Translations under genes and position numbers: made by a program
Shown: in pieces, positions 49,219-58,359 of the stretch
Layout of the letters: each line of letters opens with the position of its first letter
How positions within the stretch are numbered: the first letter of the stretch is position 1
The notes under the pieces: generated by a model
What the model saw: only the letters and a program-made list of their open reading frames with translations
What the model was told of the DNA's origin: nothing
The model's database searches: none
Assembly (NCBI RefSeq): GCF_001665395.1
Contig: NZ_LZSG01000019.1
Coordinates: 1 to 64,000, forward strand
Source of the DNA: Mycobacterium sp. 1164966.3
Lineage (GTDB): Bacteria > Actinomycetota > Actinomycetes > Mycobacteriales > Mycobacteriaceae
Length of the DNA: 64,000 nucleotides
Direction: 5' to 3'

Positions 49219-50625
49219 CTATCCCAACTGGGCGTCCGACGGCACCACCTTGGGTTTGCCCTTGGTCAGATGCACCGCGTGGATGCCCGGTTTCCGCGCC
49301 AGTTGCTCGAGCAGGCTGTCGAGGCCCTCCTCGTCGACGTTGTGGTGCTGCACGCTTTCCGGTTTCTCCGCGATCTGGGCAACCATTCGTTTCAGCTTTT
49401 CCGGCGAGGTGCTGTCTTTGAGGTCTTTTACCGGGGTGAGACGGCCTCGAACGCCGATGCCCCCAGCGGCGCTGGGAGCACCCGCGCCGAGGGCGCTGCC
49501 CAACATGCCTGCCATGGACATCGAGCTGAACACGCTTGCCTCGCCGAGCGCGGCGGCGGGCACCGCGTCCGGGCCGGCGGCAGACAACGCGGCGGCGACC
49601 ATCCTGACGCCCGGGGTGGCCGTGGCCCAGCTCGGCGGAACGGTCAACTTCCCGACCAAAACACCACGTCCCCAATCCGCCTGTACCGGGCTGGTGGCGC
49701 TCGTCAGCCAGCCGCGGCCCCAGTGCGGCGTAAGCCCGCCGGCCAAGGCGTCTTTGGGAAGGTCGCCGAACGCGGTCGCGTGCGGAGCGAACTTCAAAAA
49801 CTGCGAGGCGGGGAAGTTCACGAGCAGCCCGATGTCGTTGAAGCCGGTGGTAAAGCTGAGCGGCGTCTTGACCGCGTTGTAAAGGGCTTCGTACCAGGCG
49901 GAACCGTTTGGCCCCAATACCGTGTTGAGCAAACCTCGCATCGTGTCCGTGTACTCGGTGCTGAGGTTTGCTCCCATTTGCAACAGGTCCGACCCCGGGC
50001 TGGTGGCGGCCGCCAGCGACGACACCGCCGACTGTGCACTGCCGGCCGAGGTGCCGGCCGCTGAACTCACCGCCGCCGACTGGCTGAGCAAGCCGCCCGC
50101 GTTGGTGATCTGCGGCGGCTGACTGAACGGCGTCACCTGACTGGCGGTCAACGAGGAACTCGAGTAGCTGTCCATCGCCACGGCGTCCTGGGCCCACATC
50201 TCGCCGTATTGGGCTTCGGCGGCTGCGATCGCCGCCGTGTTCTGCCCGAAGATGTTGGTGGCCACCAACTGTGCCAGCAAATTGCGGTTGGCCGCGATCT
50301 CCACCGGCGGTACATGCGCGGCAAACGCCGTCTCGTAGGCGGCCGCCGCCGCGGTGGCCGAACTCGCGGCCTCGACGGCCTGCGCGGCGGTGTTCTGCAT
50401 CCAGGCCAGGTAGGGCGTGACCGCGGCCGCCATGCTCACTGACGAGGGACCCATCCACGGCCCGCTGGACAACGCATCGATCACCGCGGAATAGGAGGCC
50501 ACCGTCGACTGCAATTCGGTGGCCAGCCCGCTCCAGGCGGCCGCGGCGGCCCTCATCGAGCCCGATCCCGGGCCGCTGTACATCCGCCCGGAGTTGAATT
50601 CCGGTGGAAACGCCGCATAAAACAT
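49219..50625 (-). CDS. PPE protein, PPE33-like, copy 1
   Basis: 468-residue PPE protein, the length I recall for PPE33 (Rv1809). The domain starts [20 protein letters not shown] and has SGPWMGPSS. The PPE-SVP motif is [16 protein letters not shown]. The C-terminal tail (about 400-468) contains [20 protein letters not shown] and [15 protein letters not shown], matching the tail of the copy at 44915-46309. It lies 13 bases after the preceding PPE gene, with no PE gene of its own, so it may pair with the PE at 51944-52243. Confidence 0.9.
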   Translation of the reverse strand: MFYAAFPPEFNSGRMYSGPGSGSMRAAAAAWSGLATELQSTVASYSAVIDALSSGPWMGPSSVSMAAAVTPYLAWMQNTAAQAVEAASSATAAAAAYETAFAAHVPPVEIAANRNLLAQLVATNIFGQNTAAIAAAEAQYGEMWAQDAVAMDSYSSSSLTASQVTPFSQPPQITNAGGLLSQSAAVSSAAGTSAGSAQSAVSSLAAATSPGSDLLQMGANLSTEYTDTMRGLLNTVLGPNGSAWYEALYNAVKTPLSFTTGFNDIGLLVNFPASQFLKFAPHATAFGDLPKDALAGGLTPHWGRGWLTSATSPVQADWGRGVLVGKLTVPPSWATATPGVRMVAAALSAAGPDAVPAAALGEASVFSSMSMAGMLGSALGAGAPSAAGGIGVRGRLTPVKDLKDSTSPEKLKRMVAQIAEKPESVQHHNVDEEGLDSLLEQLARKPGIHAVHLTKGKPKVVPSDAQLG

Positions 50626-50638
50626 GTCGATCCCCCGG

Positions 50639-51925
50639 TCAGTCCTCGAGCGCCGGAATCACGAAGATCGTCGCCGCCGCAGGATCGGCCTCGATGGCCG
50701 CGCTGAGCGAACGAGCCGTCGCTGCGCCGCCTCCGGAGCCGAACGCGGCAGCACCGAGACCGCGTCCGGCAAGGCTGGACAACGCCATCTGGCCGAAGAC
50801 GCTGCCCTCGCCCGCGAGTGCGGCTTCCGGTGCTGCTGCCAAGTTCGCCGGTAGCACCGAAGCGAGCGTTCTGATCTCCGGGGCGGCTTGAGTCCACCCC
50901 TGGGGCACCGACAAGCTTCCGACCAGCGCCGATCGGCCCATGGACCCTGACACCGGAGCGCCGGTTAGGCTCGCCGCGGGCACGTGCGGCGCCAGCTCGG
51001 TAGCCAGCGGGGCCAACGCCCCGCTAATGGGTTTGGGCGGCGTGAAGTATGCCTGGAGACCCTGGCCGTTTTGGGCGTAGGCGTACATCTGCCCGAACGA
51101 CAGGAACGGCCCGCCGGGTATCGAAGTGAGCCCTTGCAGGGAGTACGGCCCCGACGCGATCGTCGACATGATCGTGTTCCAGTTGGTGAGCTCCGTCGGC
51201 ACAGCCGGCAGATTGAAGATCGGCGTGGTGCCCGACTCCAGGCCGGAGAAGATGTTGCCCGCGGTTGCGGTCGGCGTTGTCGGCGAGAACGTGGCATTCG
51301 CCAGGTTTTGCAGAACTCCCGGCAGACCGTTGATCAAGCCGCTCTGGGCGCTGGCTTGAGACACCGCCGCCGATTGCAGGGAAGTCCCCTCGGCATTGGT
51401 GGTCTGGGGCGGCTCGGTGAAGGGCGTCAGCTGCGCAGCGGACGCCGAGGAGCCGGCGTAGGCATACATGGCGGCGGCGTCTTGTGCCCACATCTCCATG
51501 TAGTGGGCTTCGGTGGCCATGATCGCCGGAGTGTTCTGCCCCAGGATGTTGGTGGCGATCAGCGACATCAACAATGCGCGGTTGGCCGCGATCACGGGCG
51601 GTGGCACCGTCGCCGCGAACGCCGTCTCATACGCGGCGGCGGCGAGTTTGGCCTGGGTACCGGCCAATTCGGCCTGGGCGCCGGTAGCGTTGATCCACGC
51701 CACATACGGCATGGCCGCCGCGGCCATGGTGATCGAGCTGGGCCCGGTCCAGGGTCCCCCGGTCAGGCCTTCGATCGTCGCCCCATATGCGGCTGCCGTG
51801 GACTGTAACTCGGCGGCCAATTCATCCCATGCCGCCGAGGCAGCCAGCATCGGTCCGGCCCCCGGACCGGCATACATGCGCCCTGAATTGATCTCCGGCG
51901 GAAGCGCCCCGAAGTCTATAAACAC
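50639..51925 (-). CDS. PPE protein, SVP subfamily
   Basis: 428-residue PPE protein. The domain starts [22 protein letters not shown] and has [16 protein letters not shown]. The PPE-SVP motif is [16 protein letters not shown] near residue 335 and the C-terminus is Ala-rich. Start GTG at 51925, 18 bases after the PE stop, the usual PE-PPE pair arrangement. It is the paralogue of 46649-47914 and corresponds in place to PPE32 of H37Rv. Confidence 0.9.
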   Translation of the reverse strand: MFIDFGALPPEINSGRMYAGPGAGPMLAASAAWDELAAELQSTAAAYGATIEGLTGGPWTGPSSITMAAAAMPYVAWINATGAQAELAGTQAKLAAAAYETAFAATVPPPVIAANRALLMSLIATNILGQNTPAIMATEAHYMEMWAQDAAAMYAYAGSSASAAQLTPFTEPPQTTNAEGTSLQSAAVSQASAQSGLINGLPGVLQNLANATFSPTTPTATAGNIFSGLESGTTPIFNLPAVPTELTNWNTIMSTIASGPYSLQGLTSIPGGPFLSFGQMYAYAQNGQGLQAYFTPPKPISGALAPLATELAPHVPAASLTGAPVSGSMGRSALVGSLSVPQGWTQAAPEIRTLASVLPANLAAAPEAALAGEGSVFGQMALSSLAGRGLGAAAFGSGGGAATARSLSAAIEADPAAATIFVIPALED

Positions 51926-51943
51926 CCCCGGTACCTCCGGCCC

Positions 51944-52243
51944 TCACGTCGCGGCGACCGCGTTGGCGGCCTCGGTGGCCGCATATGACGCAGAGCTGGC
52001 CGTCAAGGTCGCGACGAACTGCTCGTGAATCGCCGCGGCCTGCGTAGCCATCGCTTGATACACCTGCGCGTGCGCGACGAACTGCGCGGCGGTAAGCGCC
52101 GAAACCTCGTCGGCGGCGGCCGGGACGACGCCGGTCGTCGGGGCGGCTGCGGCCGCGCTTCCGGACGTCATCACCGATCCGATACCCGCCAGGTTGCCGG
52201 CGGCTGCTGCCAGCGCTTCGGGCTGTGTCGTCACAAAAGACAT
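51944..52243 (-). CDS. PE protein
   Basis: 99-residue PE protein with [42 protein letters not shown] and the YxxxD/E motif YAATE near residue 89. It is the first gene of the second PE/PPE block and is paired with the PPE 18 bases downstream. Its upstream region carries the conserved elements also found before the shortened PE gene at 48171. Confidence 0.93.
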   Translation of the reverse strand: MSFVTTQPEALAAAAGNLAGIGSVMTSGSAAAAAPTTGVVPAAADEVSALTAAQFVAHAQVYQAMATQAAAIHEQFVATLTASSASYAATEAANAVAAT

Positions 52244-52973
52244 GGGCGCCTCGCTATAACTATGTCGCTAGGAAACTGTTTTCGGCATTCGTTGTATGCG
52301 GCCGGGGAATTGCCCCTGCTTCCTTAGATGGCCGCCATGGCCATCAGGATCCACTCACTTTTTGCCGGCAAATCCGCGCACCGCATATGAAGTGCGCCAG
52401 ATCGGCCAGTTATTCGGTACTGGTACAGGCCACTCTCAATACAGTGACCATCGTGATCGGAAGTTATGCACAGGGCGTTCCCGCCAGGTAATCACGGTGT
52501 AAATAAGACATTCGGAGCTTGGCACGGCGCGTGTGAGATTTGCTTTGCAGTTAACCCTGCGAGTTGCTGTTCTAGCAGTTCATCGCCATAAATCAGAGGG
52601 CACAGCAATACGTTATCTAGTCAGCGTAAAACGGCACATCAGCTCCGGCAATGAGACACACGTCACGGGTATCTGCTGAACTCACCGCGCGCGAAATGGC
52701 TCAGCCCGAGAATAATTGGACCGGCGTGTCGCAGCTGGCGCGCACTCCGCATATGTTTATCTGAAACATTAAACTGTCATCGACAGGGTTGCCCGTAAGA
52801 CAGACAAAGGTCGCGGCGCAGCCATTCATTCGACCCGCGCCGCATCGACAAACAATCGCCATGCGATTTCTTGAGCGTAAGTAAGCTCGGCCGTCAATAA
52901 GCTGATTCCCAGCTGTTGATCTCCTGTGAGCAGCAACGAATTCGCACGCCGCGGCTAGCCGTCAACCGTTGTG
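52244..52973. promoter_or_regulatory. 730-base non-coding gap between PPE31-like and the second PE block
   Basis: No gene was supported. The conserved elements CTTAGATGGCCGCCATGG (52323-52340), TTGCCGG (52362-52368) and CATATGAA (52384-52391) lie 80-150 bases before the PE start. The rest has no recognised motif and no second M-box. The gap makes readthrough from the M-box-controlled pair uncertain and suggests a separate promoter for the second block. Confidence 0.5.
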
Positions 52974-54203
52974 CTATCCCGCCGCCGGCGGACGTGCGAC
53001 GAAGGTCGGGCGGAAGCCGTATTGGGGTACGGCGCGACCCAATCCCTGGCCGCCGAAGTTGCCGAACGGCACCGGCGGCATGCCCGCCGCCACCGCGGGT
53101 GACGGGGCGATCATCGGAGTGCCCCCGAGCGCCGACGCCAGCGGGCCGCCCACGGGTGCGGGACCGGTCCAGCTGGGCGGCACCGACAACGGGCCGACCA
53201 GCGAGGCCCCGCCCAGGTTCGCTGCCACCGAACCGCCAGCCGCCCCGAGGTTGCCCAGCGAACCCGCTGCGCCGCCGATCGCGCCTTCGGCGCCCGCGGC
53301 GGCGGCCCCGGCAGCTTCTCCGGCCTCCTGAGCGGCTTGTCCCCCGGCCAGTCCCATGAAGTCGGCCGCGGTGCCCATCCAGTTGCCCGGCATATAGAAG
53401 CCGGACGAGAAGATGGTGTTCCAGATGTTGGCGTTGGGTCCCCATGCGGTCCAGAAGTTGTCGAGCGCGGTGTTACCCGAGGATCCCCCCAGCAGCATGC
53501 TGAGAAGATCCCCAGACCCCGTCGTCGGCGTGGCTGACGAGAGAGGCGAGGCCATTCCCTGCAGTGTGCCCGGGACCGTCGAAAGCACTTGTGACAGCGT
53601 GCCTTGCTGCGTGCCGGCCGGCGTGGCCGCCGCCTGGACCAGCGCCGCTGATTGCGCGGTCAGCCCGCTGGGACTGGTGGTCTGTTGCGGCTCGGCGAAC
53701 GGGCTGACCTGGCTGGCCATCGCCGACGAGGCCGCGTATCCGTACATCGCGGCGGCGTCCTGGGCCCACATCTCCGCGTACTGAGCCTCGGTGGCCGCGA
53801 TGGCCGCAGTGTTCTGACCGAGGATGTTGGTGGCAACAAGCGCCGCCAGCTGAGCGCGGTTGGCCGCGATCGCCGGCGGCGGCACCGTGGCAGCGAAGGC
53901 GGCCTCAAAAGCCCCGGCGGCGGCCTCAGCCTGCGCGCCGGTCTGCTCGGCCTGTAGGGCGGTGGTGCCCATCCACGTCATATACGGCGTGGCAGCGGCC
54001 GTCATCGATGCCGACGCCGGACCGTGCCAGCCTTCGCTGGTGAGGCCGGTGAGGACGGAGTCGTAAATCAATGCGGTGGAACGTAATTCGGCCGCCAGTC
54101 CTTTCCACGCCGACGCGGCGGCCAGCATCGGGGCCGAACCCGGTCCGGTGTACATCCGCGCCGAGTTGACCTCGGGCGGAAGCATCGCGAAATCCAGTGT
54201 CAT
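52974..54203 (-). CDS. PPE31-like protein, SVP subfamily
   Basis: 409-residue PPE protein; H37Rv PPE31 (Rv1807) has about 399. The domain starts [22 protein letters not shown] and the PPE-SVP motif is [16 protein letters not shown]. The C-terminus is Gly/Ala/Pro-rich and ends [15 protein letters not shown]20/PPE31 of M. tuberculosis has been linked to Mg2+ (and Ca2+) entry across the outer membrane. Control by the M-box upstream fits that role. It lies 14 bases after its PE partner gene. Confidence 0.9.
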   Translation of the reverse strand: MTLDFAMLPPEVNSARMYTGPGSAPMLAAASAWKGLAAELRSTALIYDSVLTGLTSEGWHGPASASMTAAATPYMTWMGTTALQAEQTGAQAEAAAGAFEAAFAATVPPPAIAANRAQLAALVATNILGQNTAAIAATEAQYAEMWAQDAAAMYGYAASSAMASQVSPFAEPQQTTSPSGLTAQSAALVQAAATPAGTQQGTLSQVLSTVPGTLQGMASPLSSATPTTGSGDLLSMLLGGSSGNTALDNFWTAWGPNANIWNTIFSSGFYMPGNWMGTAADFMGLAGGQAAQEAGEAAGAAAAGAEGAIGGAAGSLGNLGAAGGSVAANLGGASLVGPLSVPPSWTGPAPVGGPLASALGGTPMIAPSPAVAAGMPPVPFGNFGGQGLGRAVPQYGFRPTFVARPPAAG

Positions 54204-54217
54204 GGTTGATCTCCCGT

Positions 54218-54517
54218 TCAGCGGGTGGCGATGGTGTTGATGGCTTCGGTAGCCGCGTAGGAAAGGCCGCTGGAACGCAGCATCTCGACAAACATCTCGT
54301 GAATTGCCGTGGCTTGAGCGCTGACCGCCTGGTACATCGCACCGTGAGCGCTGAATTGCGCTGCTGTCAGGGCGGATACCTCATCGGCAGCGGCGGGGAA
54401 CAGTCCCGTCGTCACAGCCGCCGCGGCAGTGTTCTGCGCGGCCATGATTGATCCGGCCGCGTTCAAGTGGCCGGCGGCCGCGGCCAGTGCTTCTGGTTGC
54501 GCAATTACGAACGACAT
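54218..54517 (-). CDS. PE20-like protein
   Basis: 99-residue PE protein, first gene behind the M-box. It starts [19 protein letters not shown] and has [21 protein letters not shown] and the export motif YAATE. A GAGGAGAAG ribosome site precedes ATG 54517; the longer open frame to 54586 is not needed. It is predicted to form a heterodimer with the downstream PPE31-like protein and to be exported by ESX-5. Confidence 0.92.
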   Translation of the reverse strand: MSFVIAQPEALAAAAGHLNAAGSIMAAQNTAAAAVTTGLFPAAADEVSALTAAQFSAHGAMYQAVSAQATAIHEMFVEMLRSSGLSYAATEAINTIATR

Positions 54518-54785
54518 CGGGCTTCTCCTCATCTTCAGAGACCGAACCCGGGCGTGGTGGCTGAGTCCTTCTTGCGCTGGCCGCATTTCACCAGCACGTG
54601 TCCGCGCGGCGGAGACGTGCGGTCTGCGGCGTGAGCCGAATCAGACTGCTGAGAGGGTGCCGGGGTTGGATCGCAACGAAATGGTCATCGATCTGGAATA
54701 CGGACTATCACCGGGACTCATTTCGCTCTCACCTCCTCACGGCCAGGGCATACGGGGATGCCACATGTCGCACACAAGGATGAGG

Positions 54786-54805
54786 GCCCAGCAAGAACGC
54801 TGGGC
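54786..54805 (-). terminator. Candidate terminator hairpin of the M-box leader
   Basis: GCCCAGC and GCTGGGC form a perfect 7-bp stem with a 6-base loop, just downstream of the aptamer on the minus strand and followed by CTCATCCTTGTG. It is a plausible expression platform, but the U-run is poor, so termination may need Rho or another helper. Confidence 0.5.
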
Positions 54806-54889
54806 ACGGCACCCCTCTCGTCAGAGCTTTGGCACCACACGGCGTATCCGGTTGGATCGCAACCGGAAGCCACTTGGGCTCAACCCTTC

Positions 54890-54990
54890 AGCCGGGAGGA
54901 GCTGTCCTGACCCTGGGCGTCTCTCGACGTTCGAGGTCAGTGGCCTGTATCCGTGTAGACGCCTCACCTAGCGAGGTGCATACCTAGGAA
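54890..54990 (-). ncRNA. M-box (ykoK) magnesium riboswitch aptamer
   Basis: Read on the minus strand, the region carries the conserved M-box blocks in order: GGTGAGGC (54961-54968), GGATACAGGCCACTG, ACGTCGAGAGACGCCC (54915-54930) and GGGTCAGGACAGC. Family knowledge: the M-box folds when Mg2+ is plentiful and shuts off downstream expression, so genes are made in low Mg2+. In M. tuberculosis an M-box precedes the PE20 operon that ends in mgtC; the arrangement is kept here. Exact ends need a covariance search. Confidence 0.92.
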
Positions 54991-55080
54991 ATGTTGGCAC
55001 TCACAACCGTGTGAGTCAACCCAACGTGCCCCTTATTGCAACAAAGTTGCACCTGACTTCGGCCAATCGTCACATGTGAC
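54991..55080 (-). promoter_or_regulatory. Promoter and dyads upstream of the M-box
   Basis: On the minus strand TTGACT (55014-55019) and CAACAT (54991-54996) are 17 bases apart, a possible promoter starting transcription just before the aptamer. Three dyads surround it: TCACA-ACCG-TGTGA (55001-55014), TGCAAC-AAA-GTTGCA (55037-55051) and the perfect palindrome GTCACATGTGAC (55069-55080). They are candidate activator or repressor sites. Confidence 0.45.
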
Positions 55081-55302
55081 ACTCGGGCACCAGGAAAGAA
55101 CGATGTTGGCGCTCGCTTCGGACGTGGTAAGAGCTTTTGGTGTGAACGGTGGGCGCTCGGTGTGAGCGTGGCGGCGGAATCGGCCGGTGAATCTCCGCCC
55201 AGGCTGCAGACACAGCCGGGTGTCGGCGGAAACTCCTCGCTGTGAAATTCACTGTGGGGAAACCCAATTCGCGCCTGGCGAGCCCGCAGCCACCGGGCCG
55301 GG

Positions 55303-57135
55303 CTACTCGGTCTTCTTCTCGGCGACCGCGGCGCTGAGGCCTTCGGCCAAGTCCTCGCGAGTCAGCTCCTTGAAGCGGAGCAACTGGTCCTCGCTGAACT
55401 CGGTCAGATCGCTGGCCAGCACCGCGTCCAGGTCCTCGTCGTCCAACCGGGCGCTGCGGTGATCGCGCGCCTTTTCGACGACATTGCGCACGAAACCGGC
55501 GTTGCCGAGTAGGTCGATGCCGCGGATCAGGTCACCGTCTTCGGAGTAGCTTTGTTCGTTGTAGAACCTCGTGTACGAAGGCAACAACACCTGCGCCTCT
55601 TCGTCGGTGATGACGTCTTCGTTCTCCCGCCCCATCAATTTGGTCAGCGCGATCAGCTCGTCCGGTGTATAGCTGTAGAACTCGATGACCGTTGAAAAGC
55701 GCCGTCGCAGACCCTGATTCACCTCGAGCATCTTTTCCATCGCCTTGGCATAACCGGCTCCGAACACCACCAGCTCGTCGCGATGATTCTCCATGTACAG
55801 CAGCAGCGTGTTGATGATCGCGTTGCCGTAGGGGTCGCCCTGGGAGTAGCCCTTCTCGTGCAGGGTGTGCATCTCGTCGAAGAAGACCGCCCCGCCCAAC
55901 GCCCCTTCGAGCATCTCCTCGGTGTTCTTCTCCGCGTCGGCCATATAGCGGCCCAAGAGCTTGGTGCGGCTGGTTTCCACCACCATCGGCTTGCGCAGCA
56001 CGGTCAACCCGCACAGCTGTTTGGTGAACGCGCGTGCCACCGACGTCTTGCCGGTACCCGGCGGGCCCAACAGCAGGGTATGGCGGGAGGTGACCGGCAC
56101 CGGAAGCCCCATCTTGGCCCGCGCCAAGTTCACCTTGGTCGTCGACTTGATGAGCTTGATTTCCTTTTTGGCCTGATCCATGCCGAGCATCGCGTTGAGC
56201 TCGGCGTCACCCTCCGCCAGATACTTCGCGGCTGCTTCGGCATGCCGGGCGGCCTCGGTCTGAGCACGGGTCGGCGCGCTGTCCGGGTCCCAGGGATCGG
56301 TGCGGGCCTCGATCGTTTCCGGGTCGGTCATCACCAGCCGGAAGGTGGGATTGTCCAATGCCTCCCGGGCCGGGGTGAACTTCGGGTCCCGGGAATACAC
56401 GCGGCGCAACAGCTCGACAGCCTCGTCCTCGCGGCCCATATGCCGCAAGCACATGCCCTGGGTGTACAGGGCGATGTTGGCCGCGCCCGGCACCCGGTCC
56501 CCCTCGATGGCGTCCTGAGCGCGACGGTAGGCCTCCTCGAAGACGCCCAGCGATGCCAGCGCCGTCGTGGCCATCGCCGCGCCCGCGGCTTTCAGCTCGG
56601 GATGACGCCATACCGTCGCATCCGGGAACTGCGCGAGCACGTCCGGCCAGCGTTTGGTGCGGAAGTACAGCACGCCGCGGGCATAGCTGACCAGCTCGGC
56701 GTCGAAGGGATGTCGCGGCTCGATGTTGTCCAGCAGCTCGGCCGCCTCCTGGTACCGCTTGGCTTCGGCCAACGTGACGGCATATGCGCAGGCCAGCGAA
56801 TCGACGCTGGTTACCGCCAGCCGCAGGAACAGTCCGTCGGAGACCTCGGGACGAAACTGCAGGTCCGTGACACCAAGCCGACGGGTCTCCCACCCGAACG
56901 TCCTAACCGCCGCCCACGCGCCGGCCAGCACTTCCATGCCCTGCTCGCCGGCGAACACTCGCGCCAGCCAGGCGTCGCACATCGCTGGATCGAGGTTGCT
57001 GGCGGTGGTGAACATCTGCAACGCCACCTGCGGGTTGTGACTGGGCTGCAATCCGTTGACAGAGATCCCGGATGCCAGCAATCCGGCGACCATCGCATTG
57101 CGGGCGTCTTCGGCGGTCGACTGCGGGCGGCTCAT
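55303..57135 (-). CDS. eccA5: ESX-5 AAA+ ATPase EccA5
   Basis: 610-residue cytosolic ATPase of the ESX-5 type VII system, identical in length to Rv1798. The N-terminal TPR-like half (about 1-280) recognises substrates or EspG5. The CbbX/AAA+ half has Walker [15 protein letters not shown] (about 350-362), Walker [17 protein letters not shown] and the arginine-finger region [10 protein letters not shown]. It is thought to release EspG5 from PE/PPE substrates. The ATG overlaps the eccE5 stop. It is the last gene of the ESX-5 run; 222 non-coding bases then precede the M-box promoter dyads. Confidence 0.97.
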   Translation of the reverse strand: MSRPQSTAEDARNAMVAGLLASGISVNGLQPSHNPQVALQMFTTASNLDPAMCDAWLARVFAGEQGMEVLAGAWAAVRTFGWETRRLGVTDLQFRPEVSDGLFLRLAVTSVDSLACAYAVTLAEAKRYQEAAELLDNIEPRHPFDAELVSYARGVLYFRTKRWPDVLAQFPDATVWRHPELKAAGAAMATTALASLGVFEEAYRRAQDAIEGDRVPGAANIALYTQGMCLRHMGREDEAVELLRRVYSRDPKFTPAREALDNPTFRLVMTDPETIEARTDPWDPDSAPTRAQTEAARHAEAAAKYLAEGDAELNAMLGMDQAKKEIKLIKSTTKVNLARAKMGLPVPVTSRHTLLLGPPGTGKTSVARAFTKQLCGLTVLRKPMVVETSRTKLLGRYMADAEKNTEEMLEGALGGAVFFDEMHTLHEKGYSQGDPYGNAIINTLLLYMENHRDELVVFGAGYAKAMEKMLEVNQGLRRRFSTVIEFYSYTPDELIALTKLMGRENEDVITDEEAQVLLPSYTRFYNEQSYSEDGDLIRGIDLLGNAGFVRNVVEKARDHRSARLDDEDLDAVLASDLTEFSEDQLLRFKELTREDLAEGLSAAVAEKKTE

Positions 57136-58346
57136 CGCCCTGCAGGCAAGCTCGTTGAGCTTTCCTGCGGCTGACCAAGTTCGAACAGCAACTCGTCATG
57201 GTCGTACAAGCCCCGGCTGGGCAGGTCCAGCCGGGCCCGCAGCGAAGGGGTTGGGAGGCTGGCGCGCACCGCGGCCAACTGACGGCCAGTGAGCCGGTTG
57301 AGGCCCGCCGCCAGCTTTCTGGGCAGCTTGCCGTCGGTGTGGTAGCGCACCCAGGCCGAGACCTGAGGTTGGCCGCCGCGACTGGTGAGCCGGATCGTGA
57401 TCACCGTCGCCTCGGTGTCTGCCTGCCACAGCTCGTCCAACGTCTCTGCGTTGATGTCCGACGGCGTCACCCAGAAGCTGGTGGTGTACCCGTTGAAGTG
57501 TTTCAGGTGACGCCACCCGGGCCTGCTCCATGTCGGCTCCAGATCGGCCAGCACGGCGCTGTCGACCTCAGCGAGCTCGTCGGCGGTCAGGGGGCGAGCC
57601 GCGCAACTTTGCCCGTCGAGATCCTGGGCGAGCCGCTCGGTGGCCGCTACTAACGTCGAAGCCAGCGAATCGCGCACCGCGACGGCGGCCACGTTGCGCT
57701 GTGGGTCCATCCGCAACACCAGCCAGGTGCTGCGCTGGTACGAGCGGGGCCGGTCGTTGAGCTCCTCCCACTGTTCGGGGCCCCAGTCGTCGAGCTTGGA
57801 CAACTCTGCCGCGTTGCCGCCCTGACGTACTTTCACCGAAACGATGTCGACGCTGTCGAGGTGGATGTCGAATTGGCGCAGCCCATCGGCAACCGCGTCC
57901 ACCGGCAGGGTGTCTGTCGAGGGTCCGGCCGACGGCGACGTCCGATGACGATGGCGCCCGGGGGCTTCCTCCTCGTTGCCGCCGACCGCGATCACCGTGA
58001 GCAGCCGGCCCTGGTACTCGCGCACTCCGACCGTGTCGCGCCCGAAGCGGCGCTGGTGATCGATCGCGGGTGTACACCCGGCCGCCAGCGCGGTGCCCGG
58101 GTCGGCTGACCAGTCCCACACCCAGGTGGCCAATCCTGACGCCACCGTGATGCCGCGGTAGGTGACCAGCGCCAGCAATGCCACCAAGACCGCCAGACCG
58201 ACACCCACCCACCACGCCACGTGATGTTCGCCCTGCCATGCCTTCGGACAATGGCTGGCCAGCAGCAAGATCGCTACATCCACGACAAACACCGTGGTGA
58301 GCCGCGGCCATGACAAAGCCAGTCCCAACCTGCGCTGAGCCTTCAT
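57132..58346 (-). CDS. eccE5: ESX-5 membrane component EccE5
   Basis: 404-residue membrane protein of the ESX-5 core complex (Rv1797 is 406). Two N-terminal transmembrane helices are seen: about 17-32 ([16 protein letters not shown]) and about 43-63 ([21 protein letters not shown]). A large domain follows, placed in the periplasm by current ESX models. It interlocks with EccB, EccC and EccD at the rim of the pore. The start lies 13 bases after mycP5 and the stop overlaps eccA5. Confidence 0.95.
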   Translation of the reverse strand: MKAQRRLGLALSWPRLTTVFVVDVAILLLASHCPKAWQGEHHVAWWVGVGLAVLVALLALVTYRGITVASGLATWVWDWSADPGTALAAGCTPAIDHQRRFGRDTVGVREYQGRLLTVIAVGGNEEEAPGRHRHRTSPSAGPSTDTLPVDAVADGLRQFDIHLDSVDIVSVKVRQGGNAAELSKLDDWGPEQWEELNDRPRSYQRSTWLVLRMDPQRNVAAVAVRDSLASTLVAATERLAQDLDGQSCAARPLTADELAEVDSAVLADLEPTWSRPGWRHLKHFNGYTTSFWVTPSDINAETLDELWQADTEATVITIRLTSRGGQPQVSAWVRYHTDGKLPRKLAAGLNRLTGRQLAAVRASLPTPSLRARLDLPSRGLYDHDELLFELGQPQESSTSLPAGR

Positions 58347-58359
58347 TGTTGCTCCGCCC

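Noticed and set aside
48821..50458. 545-codon minus-strand frame covering the PPE33-like gene and the DUF732 gene
   Set aside because: Only its last 107 codons, from ATG 49144, make a known protein (DUF732). The rest is the PPE gene in a wrong frame.
54429..54971. 180-codon plus-strand frame over the M-box
   Set aside because: Antisense to a structured RNA leader and the PE gene, with no domain.
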